From: an uncultured Bacteroidota bacterium
GTDB lineage: Bacteria; Bacteroidota; Bacteroidia; Chitinophagales; Chitinophagaceae
Assembly: GCA_903858475.1 (NCBI GenBank)
Contig: CAIOIZ010000005.1
Coordinates: 30,999 to 94,998 of the forward strand
DNA: 64,000 bases
Direction of reading: 5' to 3'
Below are positions 8,660 through 17,874 of the stretch, piece after piece (the stretch's first letter is position 1; every line of letters begins with the position of its first letter). Both the position numbers and the translations under genes were made by a program. Below the pieces are notes generated by a model, which was given only the letters and a program-made list of their open reading frames with translations, ran no database searches and was not told the origin of the DNA.

Positions 8660-10384
8660 TTATCTGGTGAAATGATAGATTTTTTCGCTTGTGTTTCCTA
8701 CTTGATCGCTTGCCATTATTTTTAATTCGTGTTTGCCTGGTAAACAGTGTTCGTCAAATGCATAAATGAATTTTCTGCCTTTGTCATTACTAAAACAAAT
8801 CCAGGCTCCATCGAGCCAAGCAGAAAAAGATAGTTCTTCGGTATTGTCTGCTACAATAAACGAAAGGGACTTAGATTTTGAGCAGGACATGCCTTCTTTA
8901 AATCCAACAGGACTAATAGTGGGCGCCGTACTATCAATCAGTAATTGAAAATTACCGAATTCACGAAAGCTAGCAGTAAACCATCCTCGATCCTGTGGGG
9001 CTTTGCTATAATCATGCTTTCCATTCCAGTATCGATGCATTACTACTTTGTTCGATTTGAGGGCAGGCGCAAAAATGGATACTGGGAAATAAGTTTGTAA
9101 TGGAATGTTGCCATTTAATATGCTGTAAATAGGAAAGGCTGTTTTTGTATTTGGTTCAACATAATTGAAATGAATATCATCATACAATGCTTTTTCAGGC
9201 AAATAGAAACGAAGCTGATTGTTTTCAAATACATTCAAATAACCAGCTTGAAAGTATTGGCTTTTATTGGTAGGATTGGGAATAGCTGCTATTGTAGCAG
9301 CCTTTATTTTAAACTGAATAGTACTGGTATTTCCAGCCGCATCTTTAACCAGTATTTGTATGGAACTGCCATTAGTGCTATCCAAGTCAATGATTCCATT
9401 GCCCCCTTTTTCTTTGTAAACACCGGGGGGATATCCAGGCAAGCGGGATAGATGTTGTACAAAGGGGCCGCCACTATTTTTTAATTTATAATCAATGTGC
9501 GCGTTTAAATAACGGGTATCGTCATAGCTGATGTCGTCTAATTGAAAACCCACGATCGGTTGATCGTTGGCTAATAGATCGGCCTCATAAATGCCATTCG
9601 GGTTATTAGAGCCAGAGAGGTTATCAACCGCAGTGATAGCAAAACTGACTTTGTTGCTTTTGAAAGCAATACAAGAATCAGTTACTGTATAATAATTTCC
9701 TTTTTTGAGGAGAGAATAAAAACTAGGTACTTGTTCAAAACTGCTGCTGTTTCTATCGTAAACGGCTAAACGCAGTACAAGGGGTGGTACTGTATCGGGA
9801 AGGGGCATGCCAAATAAGAGCGGGTTCAATACTTTGTCTGTTTGGGTTTCTCTGATTTCAAAATGAAGGTGTGGTCCCTGGCTTCCACCTGTATTGCCGC
9901 TGTACGCAATGAAATCTTCTTTGTTTACCGGAAATAAATCAGGCGGAATGTCGAGAAATATTTTCCAGGATTGGGCCTTGTATTGTTGCTCCTGTACATA
10001 TTTTTCCAAGGCAGGGTAAAAATCATTCAAATGCGCGTAGAGGGTGCTGTATCCATTGGGATGATTGATATAGATAGCGCGTCCAAAGCCGTAGGGTTCT
10101 ATTTTTACTTTAGCGATATAGCCATCTGCAGCGGCCAGCACCGGTATATTTTGCTTTTTATCGGTTCTGCAATCCAGTCCCATATGGTAATGATTGGGCC
10201 GAAGCTCACCGAAATTAGCTGCAATGCCAATAGTAGCTTTCAAGGGCCACGCAAAATAATGTTGTGGATAATGCTTGGGGGCGAAGATTTGTGCGCTCGC
10301 AGTATGGTTGAACGCGCTGATCACTAAAAACAAGCCACTTGTAAATATTATAATTATTTTATGTAAAATAATTGATACTTTCAT
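8660..10384 (-). CDS. M23 family metallopeptidase with C-terminal Ig-like domains
   Basis: This is a predicted exported peptidoglycan endopeptidase. From ATG at 10384 it has 574 residues and a good signal peptide (MKVSIILHK, hydrophobic core, cleavage after TASA). An upstream in-frame start would put an odd extension before the signal. The LytM/M23 domain spans about 55-190 and keeps every catalytic residue: H67-x3-D71 (HMGLD), H118 (YAHLN), and H172/H174 (GPHLHFE). A roughly 35-residue insertion (about 125-158) sits inside the domain. Residues 200-574 are beta-rich and look like repeated Ig/FN3-type domains, e.g. FAITAVDNLSGSNNPNG and SFIVADNTEE. Its target in the wall is unknown. Confidence 0.85.
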   Translation of the reverse strand: MKVSIILHKIIIIFTSGLFLVISAFNHTASAQIFAPKHYPQHYFAWPLKATIGIAANFGELRPNHYHMGLDCRTDKKQNIPVLAAADGYIAKVKIEPYGFGRAIYINHPNGYSTLYAHLNDFYPALEKYVQEQQYKAQSWKIFLDIPPDLFPVNKEDFIAYSGNTGGSQGPHLHFEIRETQTDKVLNPLLFGMPLPDTVPPLVLRLAVYDRNSSSFEQVPSFYSLLKKGNYYTVTDSCIAFKSNKVSFAITAVDNLSGSNNPNGIYEADLLANDQPIVGFQLDDISYDDTRYLNAHIDYKLKNSGGPFVQHLSRLPGYPPGVYKEKGGNGIIDLDSTNGSSIQILVKDAAGNTSTIQFKIKAATIAAIPNPTNKSQYFQAGYLNVFENNQLRFYLPEKALYDDIHFNYVEPNTKTAFPIYSILNGNIPLQTYFPVSIFAPALKSNKVVMHRYWNGKHDYSKAPQDRGWFTASFREFGNFQLLIDSTAPTISPVGFKEGMSCSKSKSLSFIVADNTEELSFSAWLDGAWICFSNDKGRKFIYAFDEHCLPGKHELKIMASDQVGNTSEKIYHFTR

Positions 10385-10388
10385 ATGG

Positions 10389-10396
10389 CAAATGTA
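10389..10396 (-). promoter_or_regulatory. -7 promoter box (TACATTTG) next to the M23 peptidase start
   Basis: On the minus strand this is a perfect TAnnTTTG match ending 4 nt before the ATG at 10384. With normal spacing the transcript would start at or within a base of the start codon. This supports the shorter start and predicts a leaderless mRNA. Confidence 0.45.
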
Positions 10397-10445
10397 GGTA
10401 GCAACCCGTTTGTAAATACAAGTTACTATATTAAAGAAATAATTT

Positions 10446-11105
10446 ATGAAAACAATTGCGTTGTTTTTTTCCTGCACTTTTATCATAGCTAGTGCTCAGG
10501 CTCAAGATTGTTTGGTAAAATTATTGCCCCTTACTGGCAAATATACCGGTGAATGCAAGGATGGTAAGGCCAATGGAATGGGCAAAGCAATTGGTTTGGA
10601 TACCTATGAAGGAAACTTTAAAAATGGTTTTCCAGATGGAGAAGGTATCTATACCTGGAGTGTAGGCGATTATTATAAGGGTAGTTTTAAGAAAGGCATC
10701 AAATCGGGTCATGGCGAAATGCATTTTAAAAGAAAAGGGATGGAAGACAGTGTGGCCATAGGCTTTTGGAGCAAAGACACCTATAAAGGAAGGTATGAAG
10801 AGCCTTATAAATTCATTGAAATCAGCAATGCCGTCAGTCAGAAAAGTGTGAATCGACATAGCAACAAAACCAATTCTGTTACGGTAATGATGGAAACTGG
10901 GGTGATGGGCGTAGCGAATGTGAGGGCTTATCAGTTAATGGAAGGAAATTTTATTAGAAACAATATTCGCGACATGTCACGCACACAGGTTATTGAATTT
11001 CAAGGCGTGAATTTCCCATTCCGGGTTCGGTTTACCCAAGATAAGGGTCCCATTGATATTATTTTTTATGAAGAAGGCGAGTGGAATCTTGAATTAATTC
11101 TTTAA
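10446..11105 (+). CDS. Exported MORN-repeat protein
   Basis: The 219-residue protein starts with a signal peptide (MKTIALFFSCTFIIASAQA, cleavage before QDC). It has three clear MORN repeats at about 33-95: YTGECKDGKANGMGKAIG, YEGNFKNGFPDGEGIYTW and YKGSFKKGIKSGHGEMHF, each with Y-x-G-x-F/C-x-x-G-x-x-x-G-x-G. A diverged fourth unit, YKGRYEEPYKF, may follow. The C-terminal 90 residues (VTVMMETGVMGVANVRAYQLMEG and on) are beta-rich and unrecognised. MORN repeats usually bind lipid or protein surfaces. It is transcribed away from the M23 gene across a 61-bp gap and towards carB. The function is unknown. Confidence 0.75.
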   Translation: MKTIALFFSCTFIIASAQAQDCLVKLLPLTGKYTGECKDGKANGMGKAIGLDTYEGNFKNGFPDGEGIYTWSVGDYYKGSFKKGIKSGHGEMHFKRKGMEDSVAIGFWSKDTYKGRYEEPYKFIEISNAVSQKSVNRHSNKTNSVTVMMETGVMGVANVRAYQLMEGNFIRNNIRDMSRTQVIEFQGVNFPFRVRFTQDKGPIDIIFYEEGEWNLELIL

Positions 11106-11131
11106 GATTTTTCTTTTTGTGTTTTTGCCGT

Positions 11132-11139
11132 TACTTTTG
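11132..11139 (+). promoter_or_regulatory. -7 promoter box (TACTTTTG) for carB
   Basis: Perfect TAnnTTTG match in the 60-bp gap before carB, with a T-rich stretch at the -33 position. It predicts a leader of about 20-25 nt. Confidence 0.45.
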
Positions 11140-11165
11140 CACGCCTACAAAGCGGCAATCTTCAT

Positions 11166-14015
11166 ATGCCCAAAGACAATTCCATTCATTCAGTACTTAT
11201 TATCGGCAGCGGACCTATTATCATTGGTCAAGCTTGCGAATTTGACTATAGCGGCACCCAAGCTGCAAGAAGCCTTCGAGAAGAAGGGATAAAAGTAATC
11301 TTGATAAATAGCAATCCGGCAACCATCATGACCGATCCAATGATGGCCGATCGTGTATACCTACTACCACTTACAGTGGAGAGTATTGAACAAATTCTGG
11401 AAGAAAACCAGATTGATGCTGTTTTGCCTACGATGGGAGGTCAAACTGCTTTGAATTTGTGTAAGGAAGTAGACGAAATGGGTATTTGGGAAAAAAATAA
11501 TGTGCGTTTAATTGGGGTAGATATCAAGGCGATTGATAAAGCGGAGGATCGTGAAAAATTCAGGCAGTGGATGATTGAAATGGGCATCAAAGTTTGTCCG
11601 GCTCGTATTGCCAATAGCTTTTTAGAAGGAAAAGAATTTGCACAGGAAATTGGCTTCCCCTTGGTGTTGCGTCCCTCTTTTACCTTGGGTGGAACCGGAG
11701 GTGGTATCGTATTTAAAAAAGACGAATTAGATGAGGCCCTCAATTACGCCTTGATAGCAAGTCCTATTCACGAAGTATTGGTGGAAAAAGCAGTGCTGGG
11801 ATGGAAAGAATACGAATTGGAATTATTAAGAGATAGTGCAGACAATGTTGCCATCATTTGTACAGTAGAAAATTTTGACCCCATGGGGGTGCATACAGGA
11901 GATAGTATTACAGTGGCACCAGCCATGACGTTGAGTGATACTGCTTTTCAAAATATGCGCAATACCGCTATTCGCATGATGCGCAACTTGGGCAATTTTG
12001 CCGGAGGTTGTAATGTACAGTTTGCCTTGGATCCGCAAACAGAAGAATTAATTGTTGTTGAAATTAACCCAAGGGTAAGTCGTTCCTCTGCTTTGGCGAG
12101 TAAGGCAACTGGTTATCCCATTGCGAAGATTGCCGCCAAACTAGCGATTGGCTACAACCTAGATGAATTAAAAAATCAAATCACACAAAGCACCTCCGCC
12201 TATTTTGAACCAGCATTGGATTATGTTATTGTAAAAATCCCCCGTTGGAATTTTGATAAATTTAAAGGCGCCAATGATACCCTTGGTTTTCAAATGAAAT
12301 CGGTAGGGGAAGTGATGGGTATTGGTAGAAATTTTTGTGAGGCCATACAAAAAGCTTGTCAGAGTTTAGAAAATGAAGCCGTAGGCCTTGGTTATTACGG
12401 ACAAAGTTTGATGAAGGCCGACGAATTATTGGAATATATTAAGATCCCAAAATGGGATCGCGTATTTCGTATCAAGGATGCGTTGATGGCGGGTGCGAGT
12501 GTAAAACGTATTTGTGAAAGCACTAAGATTGATCGTTGGTTCATTTATCAGATTCAAAAAATTTGTGATTGCGAAAAAGAGATTGCGCAATATGATTTTA
12601 AATCTTTGCCAGACGAATTATTGACCAAGGCAAAGCTACTTGGATTCAGTGACGAACAAATTGTTCGTATTATGCACGAGGAGAATGCAGAAATTATTTA
12701 TGAACGCAGAAAGGCGATGGGGTTAACGCGGGTATATAAAATGGTAGATACCTGTGCAGCTGAATTTGAAGCGAAGACGCCTTATTTCTATTCAAGTTTT
12801 GAAGCAAAAGCCATTGCGGGTCCTACCGACATGCTACTTTCTAATGAATCAAAAATTTCTGATAAGAAAAAAATCATTGTATTGGGTAGTGGCCCCAATC
12901 GCATTGGTCAGGGCATTGAATTTGATTATTGTTGTGTACATGGATTGTTGGCGATTAAAGAGTGTGGCTATGAAGCCATCATGGTAAATTGTAATCCTGA
13001 AACAGTTAGTACCGATTTTGATATTGCAGACAAATTGTATTTTGAACCCGTCTTCTGGGAACATCTATGGGAAATTGTGGAGCATGAAAAACCCATGGGT
13101 GTTATTGTGCAATTGGGTGGACAAACTGCTTTAAAATTAGCCAAACGCCTACATGAAAAAGGAATTCAGATAATCGGTACTTCATTTGATAATATGGATA
13201 TCGCCGAAGACCGTGGACGGTTTAGTGATATGTTGAAGGAATTAGAAATTCCTTATCCAAATTATGGTACGGCCTTTAATACCGATGATGCTATTGAAGT
13301 AGCCAAGAAGGTAGGTTATCCGGTGTTGGTACGTCCTTCTTATGTATTGGGTGGACAAAGAATGCGTATTGTATTGAATGATGAAGAATTGGAAAAAGGC
13401 GTATTAAGTTTATTAAAACATTTGCCTGGTAATAAAATTTTGATTGACCATTTCTTGGATCGTTGTCAAGAAGCAGAAATAGATGCCATTTTCGATGGCG
13501 ATGATTTTCATGTCATGGGTGTTATGGAACATATTGAACCGGCAGGTATTCATAGTGGAGATAGCAATGCAGTTTTACCACAATTTAACCTGAGTCCTTT
13601 GATTGTGCATACCATGGAAGAATATGCCGAGAAAATTGGCCGCGCTCTTAATATAAAGGGTTTAATCAATATACAATTTGCCATTAAAGACGGCAATGTG
13701 TTTGTGATTGAAGCCAACCCAAGAGCCAGTCGTACCACACCTTTCATTGCAAAAGCCTATCAAATACCCTATTTGAATGTGGCTACTAAAGTAATGATTG
13801 GAGCGGCTAAACTAAAAGATTTCACTTTCGAAAAAAAGATGACCGGATTTGCAATCAAAGAGCCGGTATTTTCTTTCAATAAATTCCCAGGCGTAAACAA
13901 AGAGTTGGGCCCCGAAATGAAAAGTACCGGGGAGGCCATCCGCTTTATCAAAGACCTGCGTGATCCTTATTTCAGGCAATTGTATAAGGAAAGAAGTATG
14001 CACTTGAGTAAGTAG
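11166..14015 (+). CDS. carB: Carbamoyl-phosphate synthase large subunit without the C-terminal allosteric domain
   Basis: The large subunit makes carbamoyl phosphate from bicarbonate, ammonia (from CarA) and two ATP, feeding arginine and pyrimidine synthesis. The 949 residues contain two homologous carboxyphosphate/carbamate halves. Each has a SGP-x-x-IGQ start (LIIGSGPIIIGQACEFDYSG near 10, VLGSGPNRIGQGIEFDY near 575), a PTMGGQTALN or VQLGGQTALK motif, and an ATP-grasp with EINPRVSRSSALASKATGYP or EANPRASRTTPFIAKAY. The protein stops about where the E. coli enzyme (1073 aa) begins its MGS-like regulatory domain, which binds UMP and ornithine. The stop is clean with no frameshift; I believe this short form is common in Bacteroidota. 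carA is not adjacent. Confidence 0.95.
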   Translation: MPKDNSIHSVLIIGSGPIIIGQACEFDYSGTQAARSLREEGIKVILINSNPATIMTDPMMADRVYLLPLTVESIEQILEENQIDAVLPTMGGQTALNLCKEVDEMGIWEKNNVRLIGVDIKAIDKAEDREKFRQWMIEMGIKVCPARIANSFLEGKEFAQEIGFPLVLRPSFTLGGTGGGIVFKKDELDEALNYALIASPIHEVLVEKAVLGWKEYELELLRDSADNVAIICTVENFDPMGVHTGDSITVAPAMTLSDTAFQNMRNTAIRMMRNLGNFAGGCNVQFALDPQTEELIVVEINPRVSRSSALASKATGYPIAKIAAKLAIGYNLDELKNQITQSTSAYFEPALDYVIVKIPRWNFDKFKGANDTLGFQMKSVGEVMGIGRNFCEAIQKACQSLENEAVGLGYYGQSLMKADELLEYIKIPKWDRVFRIKDALMAGASVKRICESTKIDRWFIYQIQKICDCEKEIAQYDFKSLPDELLTKAKLLGFSDEQIVRIMHEENAEIIYERRKAMGLTRVYKMVDTCAAEFEAKTPYFYSSFEAKAIAGPTDMLLSNESKISDKKKIIVLGSGPNRIGQGIEFDYCCVHGLLAIKECGYEAIMVNCNPETVSTDFDIADKLYFEPVFWEHLWEIVEHEKPMGVIVQLGGQTALKLAKRLHEKGIQIIGTSFDNMDIAEDRGRFSDMLKELEIPYPNYGTAFNTDDAIEVAKKVGYPVLVRPSYVLGGQRMRIVLNDEELEKGVLSLLKHLPGNKILIDHFLDRCQEAEIDAIFDGDDFHVMGVMEHIEPAGIHSGDSNAVLPQFNLSPLIVHTMEEYAEKIGRALNIKGLINIQFAIKDGNVFVIEANPRASRTTPFIAKAYQIPYLNVATKVMIGAAKLKDFTFEKKMTGFAIKEPVFSFNKFPGVNKELGPEMKSTGEAIRFIKDLRDPYFRQLYKERSMHLSK

Positions 14016-14061
14016 TGTATTTTTCAGTTTTATTGGCATTTATCCTTTTTGTTTTGCAGGA

Positions 14062-17000
14062 ATGAATTATCTTTTTGTTGTGAAAAAATATTTTTTCGGC
14101 ATTGTAATTCACTTGTCTCTTTTGTGCATTGCACAATATGGCAATGGTCAGTCTATTGGCAATGATTTATTGTTTGATTTGGTTGCACAAAGGCCAGCCC
14201 TCCCGGGGAATACCGTTAATTTTATTTTTCAGGACAGTCGGGGTTTTCTATGGCTATCAACCAACCGGGGACTTAGTCGCTACGATGGCAGCAATATTAA
14301 AAACTATATTCGGATAGGAGAGAATGGAATCACCGATAAAACTATTAATGGTATCGCTGAGGATGGAGAGGGCAATCTGTGGTTCGGTACAGAAAGCGGG
14401 CTAAATAAATTAAATCCCTATACAGAAAAAATTATCCAATACCCCGAAGGAACTGGTCCCGGAACGATTCCTTATAAATGGTGCAATTATCTTTTTAGAG
14501 ATTCAAAAAAAAATCTGTGGTTGACAACAGAAAAGGGAATTGCCCGCTTCGACCCCAAGGCCAATCTATTCCATAATTATCCAATTACGGTGTATGGAAA
14601 AGATGATCGAATCAATAAATTTATCAATAAGGTAGTAGAAGATACCCAGGGTAATTTCTGGTTGTCTACTTCCTATGGCATCAAAAAATTTAATCCTACT
14701 ACGGGTACTTACCAATCTTTTCATCATGAAGAAACAGATGGGCATAGCAGAATAGACAATGTATTCTTTTCGCTTTATATAGATCACGAAGGATGCATCT
14801 GGGCTGGTACATTTTCGGATGGCCTTTTCCGTTATAATATCAAGTCCAACGATTTTGAAAAAGTAAACCTGCCTGGTATCAATAAAGATCGGTTTACCAT
14901 CAACGATATTACGGAAGTTAAAGTGCAAGACCAGTGGTATTTTTTATTAGTAACCAATGGAGGGCTCTTTTCTTTTCGGTATTCAAATGCAAGGGCAATT
15001 GATGTCTCTTACTCCTTAAAAGACAAGTGGTTGATTCGTTCATACCACGACCGACAGGAAAATCTTTGGATAGGTACGGATGAGGGCTTGTGGAAATTAA
15101 ATGTCAATTCTTTTGTTTTTAAATGGTTGCCCCTGCCATTGTCTGACCATAAATCAAAAGTGGTGTATCATGTCATTCCTTCCATTGATAGACCAGCCGA
15201 CCAACTTTTTTTAAGCACTCAATCGGGATGGTATAGTTATGACGTAGCCACCCAAACGATTAGTCCTTATGCATTGCCTGTTGATAAAAATACGCTATTG
15301 GGAAATATCAATTATTGGCATGCCGATGAGCAGGGATATTGGTTTAGTTCCATGCAGGGGTTTGGATATTATAATGTAAAACAGCACAAGCTAATAGATT
15401 TATCAAATAAAGTAATAGCGGCCTCTGATCAAAACAGCACTGGCTTTATTGTAAAAGCAACGGCTTCTAATTATTGGGTGACCATGCGGCGTTCCGGCAT
15501 TTTGGTATACAATATACAAACTGGTAAGGACACGGTTATTTTTGGAAACAAAGCATTGGCCAATAATACCTATGGTCAGGCAATCAAAGATTTACAGAAA
15601 GGGAAGGATGGCTATATCTGGTTTACCTGCAGTAATAAATTATATAAAGTAAACCCTGCTACCTATGCTTATACCATTTATACTTCACCCTCATCCAGCG
15701 GAACTGTAGCGGAGATTAAAAAGTTTCCATTAAGGATATTGTTCACAGCGGCTGGTAGATTAATCGTATGTAGTGAATTGTGTATTTATGAATTTAAAAA
15801 TGAACAACTCGAAATTATTTATCCTTCCAGCGGTTTCAGTAATTATGCGATTGAAAAAATTTTAGAAGATGCGACGCATCATTACTGGGTTCAAACCGAT
15901 GCAGGTCTTTTTAAAACAGATAGTTTGTTTTCTATCTGGGAAGACATGAATCAATTACCTGGATGGAAGGAATCCACCTTGCTTACCGATTTATATACAC
16001 AGCTACCGGCTCAAATTTTATTTGCTTCGGATAATAAAATTGCCGTACTAAAGCAGGGCGATAAAAATAAACCTTCGAAGCCATTGAAGGTTTTGATTAG
16101 CCGCATAAGATATGGTCAGCAGGAGCAATACCTGGTTGATGCAAAAAGCCAATCAATCAATTGTTCTTATAAAGATGCTATTGAGATTGAATTGTCACCG
16201 GTGAATTTTATTGGGGAACGGGACAATCATATTTTGTATCAGTTAAAAGGCTGGGACAAAGAATGGAAAGAATTGACCAGAACGGGGTTGGTTCGCTATG
16301 AACAGTTGCCCCCTGGCGAATATGAATTTCTTACCAAGTCGCGGAATGTGGCAGGATTCGAAGGAGCAGAATCTAGTCTATTCTTTACCGTTACTCCTCC
16401 TTTCTATATGACTTGGTGGTTTATTGTTTTGGCGATACTGTCACTGGCGCTGGGGATTTTTTTATTGTATCGTTTTCGGTTAAAGAAGGCGTTAGAGTTA
16501 GAGCGTATACGTACCCGTATTGCAACTGACCTGCACGATGATATTGGTGCTACTTTGAGTTCCATCTCCATGTATAGTCAGGCTGTGAAAGGGCAATTAA
16601 AATCAGACAACGAGCACCTGAAAATGGTATTGGATAAAATGGGGGCCAACAGTAGAGAGATGGTAACCAGCATGAGTGATATCGTATGGGCTATTAATCC
16701 GGGCAATGATGAAGGCGCTAAACTGGTACAAAGGATGGAATCATTTGCTACTGATATTTGTGCCGTACGCAATATTGTTTTTGAGTTGCAGACCGATGAA
16801 AAACTAAAAACAATGCCATTGCCTTTAGAGCATCGCAAAAATATTTATTTAGTATTTAAAGAAGCCTTGAATAATGCAGTAAAATATGCATCACCTCAAC
16901 ATATTAGGGCTAATTTATCCATCATTGGTAGAACTTTATTGCTTACTGTAATAGATGATGGCATTGGCTTCGACTCGAATACGACCATTAAAGGCAATGG

Positions 17001-17103
17001 TTTAAAAAATTTCCAAATTAGGGCTGCTGAAATAAAGGGAAGTATTAAAATAGATACGGCCCCAGGAAAAGGAACCAGTATTCAATTAAAGTGTACTATT
17101 TAA
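14062..17103 (+). CDS. Reg_prop/Y_Y_Y sensor histidine kinase (HisKA_3 type)
   Basis: This is a membrane sensor kinase of 1013 residues. After a signal peptide (residues 1-29, ending NGQ) the periplasmic part has many two-component-propeller repeats such as DSRGFLWLSTNRGLSRYD, DGEGNLWFGTESGLNKL and DSKKNLWLTTEKGIARFD, forming a probable double propeller. A Y_Y_Y domain follows at about 700-775 (GWDKEWKELTRTGLVRYEQL, PPGEYEF), then one TM helix at about 783-805. The cytoplasmic part has a HisKA_3 dimerisation domain with phospho-acceptor H825 in TDLHDDIGA and a HATPase with KEALNNAVKYA and DDGIGF. There is no fused regulator, so it is not a hybrid system. The NarL-type regulator 55 bp downstream is the obvious partner. 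The ligand is unknown. Confidence 0.9.
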   Translation: MNYLFVVKKYFFGIVIHLSLLCIAQYGNGQSIGNDLLFDLVAQRPALPGNTVNFIFQDSRGFLWLSTNRGLSRYDGSNIKNYIRIGENGITDKTINGIAEDGEGNLWFGTESGLNKLNPYTEKIIQYPEGTGPGTIPYKWCNYLFRDSKKNLWLTTEKGIARFDPKANLFHNYPITVYGKDDRINKFINKVVEDTQGNFWLSTSYGIKKFNPTTGTYQSFHHEETDGHSRIDNVFFSLYIDHEGCIWAGTFSDGLFRYNIKSNDFEKVNLPGINKDRFTINDITEVKVQDQWYFLLVTNGGLFSFRYSNARAIDVSYSLKDKWLIRSYHDRQENLWIGTDEGLWKLNVNSFVFKWLPLPLSDHKSKVVYHVIPSIDRPADQLFLSTQSGWYSYDVATQTISPYALPVDKNTLLGNINYWHADEQGYWFSSMQGFGYYNVKQHKLIDLSNKVIAASDQNSTGFIVKATASNYWVTMRRSGILVYNIQTGKDTVIFGNKALANNTYGQAIKDLQKGKDGYIWFTCSNKLYKVNPATYAYTIYTSPSSSGTVAEIKKFPLRILFTAAGRLIVCSELCIYEFKNEQLEIIYPSSGFSNYAIEKILEDATHHYWVQTDAGLFKTDSLFSIWEDMNQLPGWKESTLLTDLYTQLPAQILFASDNKIAVLKQGDKNKPSKPLKVLISRIRYGQQEQYLVDAKSQSINCSYKDAIEIELSPVNFIGERDNHILYQLKGWDKEWKELTRTGLVRYEQLPPGEYEFLTKSRNVAGFEGAESSLFFTVTPPFYMTWWFIVLAILSLALGIFLLYRFRLKKALELERIRTRIATDLHDDIGATLSSISMYSQAVKGQLKSDNEHLKMVLDKMGANSREMVTSMSDIVWAINPGNDEGAKLVQRMESFATDICAVRNIVFELQTDEKLKTMPLPLEHRKNIYLVFKEALNNAVKYASPQHIRANLSIIGRTLLLTVIDDGIGFDSNTTIKGNGLKNFQIRAAEIKGSIKIDTAPGKGTSIQLKCTI

Positions 17104-17158
17104 TGATATTATCACCCTAATTGGCGATGCGTTGTTAATGAAATAAAAACCAGCTTTG

Positions 17159-17803
17159 ATGATTGAAAATAAAAAAATGCGGATAGCGATATTTGAAGAC
17201 AATCAAAAATTCAGAGAAAGTCTGGAGTTCACCATTGTAACCACAGCGGACATGGAATTATGTGGTTCATTTGAGGATACCAATCGACTCGAACAAAAAA
17301 TAGCAGCTTTATTGCCAGATGTGGTATTGATGGATATCAATATTCCTGGCAAAAATGGCATTGAAGCAGCGAAGGAAATAAAAGCAAAGTTTCCAGCAGT
17401 GCATGTTTGCATGCAAACAGTATTTGATGATGATGATAAAATATTTGCTTCCCTCTGCAATGGGGCATCTGGCTATATTTTAAAAAACACAGAGCCCGCC
17501 AAGTTATTACAAGCTATTCGGGAAGTGGCAGCAGGCGGGTCATTTTTTACTCCTTCTGTAGCAAAGAAAGTATTGAACTTCTTTTCTTTACAGCCAATGC
17601 ATTCAGAATATATTCAGCTCACTGAGAAAGAAAAAGAAGTGTTGAAGCATTTGGTAGATGGGCTCAGTTATAAAATGATTGCTGATAAAATTAATCTTAG
17701 TTTTCATACCATTCATTCGCATATCAAAAACATCTACGACAAACTGCATGTCAATAGTAAGGGGGAGGCAGTAGCCAAGGCCATCAGGAATAAACTGGTG
17801 TAA
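17159..17803 (+). CDS. NarL/FixJ (LuxR) family response regulator
   Basis: This is the 214-residue partner of the preceding sensor kinase. The receiver domain (about 7-125) has the acidic pair ED in IFEDN, phospho-acceptor D59 in VVLMDINIPG, a switch Thr in CMQTVF and the Lys of YILKNTEP. The LuxR-type HTH at about 150-210 reads LTEKEKEVLKHLVDGLSYKMIADKINLS then HTIHSHIKNIYDKLHVNSK, a full match to the family. ATG at 17159 is preferred over an adjoining TTG. A hairpin terminator at 17833-17864 ends the operon. Targets are unknown. Confidence 0.92.
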   Translation: MIENKKMRIAIFEDNQKFRESLEFTIVTTADMELCGSFEDTNRLEQKIAALLPDVVLMDINIPGKNGIEAAKEIKAKFPAVHVCMQTVFDDDDKIFASLCNGASGYILKNTEPAKLLQAIREVAAGGSFFTPSVAKKVLNFFSLQPMHSEYIQLTEKEKEVLKHLVDGLSYKMIADKINLSFHTIHSHIKNIYDKLHVNSKGEAVAKAIRNKLV

Positions 17804-17832
17804 AAACAATTTATTTAGAGGATAAAAGGAGT

Positions 17833-17864
17833 AAAGAAGGAGTAGGCCTTCTTTCATTTTTTTT
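17833..17864 (+). terminator. Intrinsic terminator after the kinase/regulator operon
   Basis: A perfect 8-bp stem (AAAGAAGG / CCTTCTTT) with a 6-nt loop is followed by CATTTTTTTT. It ends 10 nt before the comEC start codon. Confidence 0.75.
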
Positions 17865-17874
17865 ATTTTGAGGC

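Noticed and set aside
13900..14015. carB truncated by frameshift
   Set aside because: No remnant of an MGS domain is readable in any frame after the stop; the next gene starts 46 bp later. The short form looks natural.
14062..17103. Hybrid two-component system
   Set aside because: The protein ends after the HATPase domain; no receiver or AraC domain is fused.
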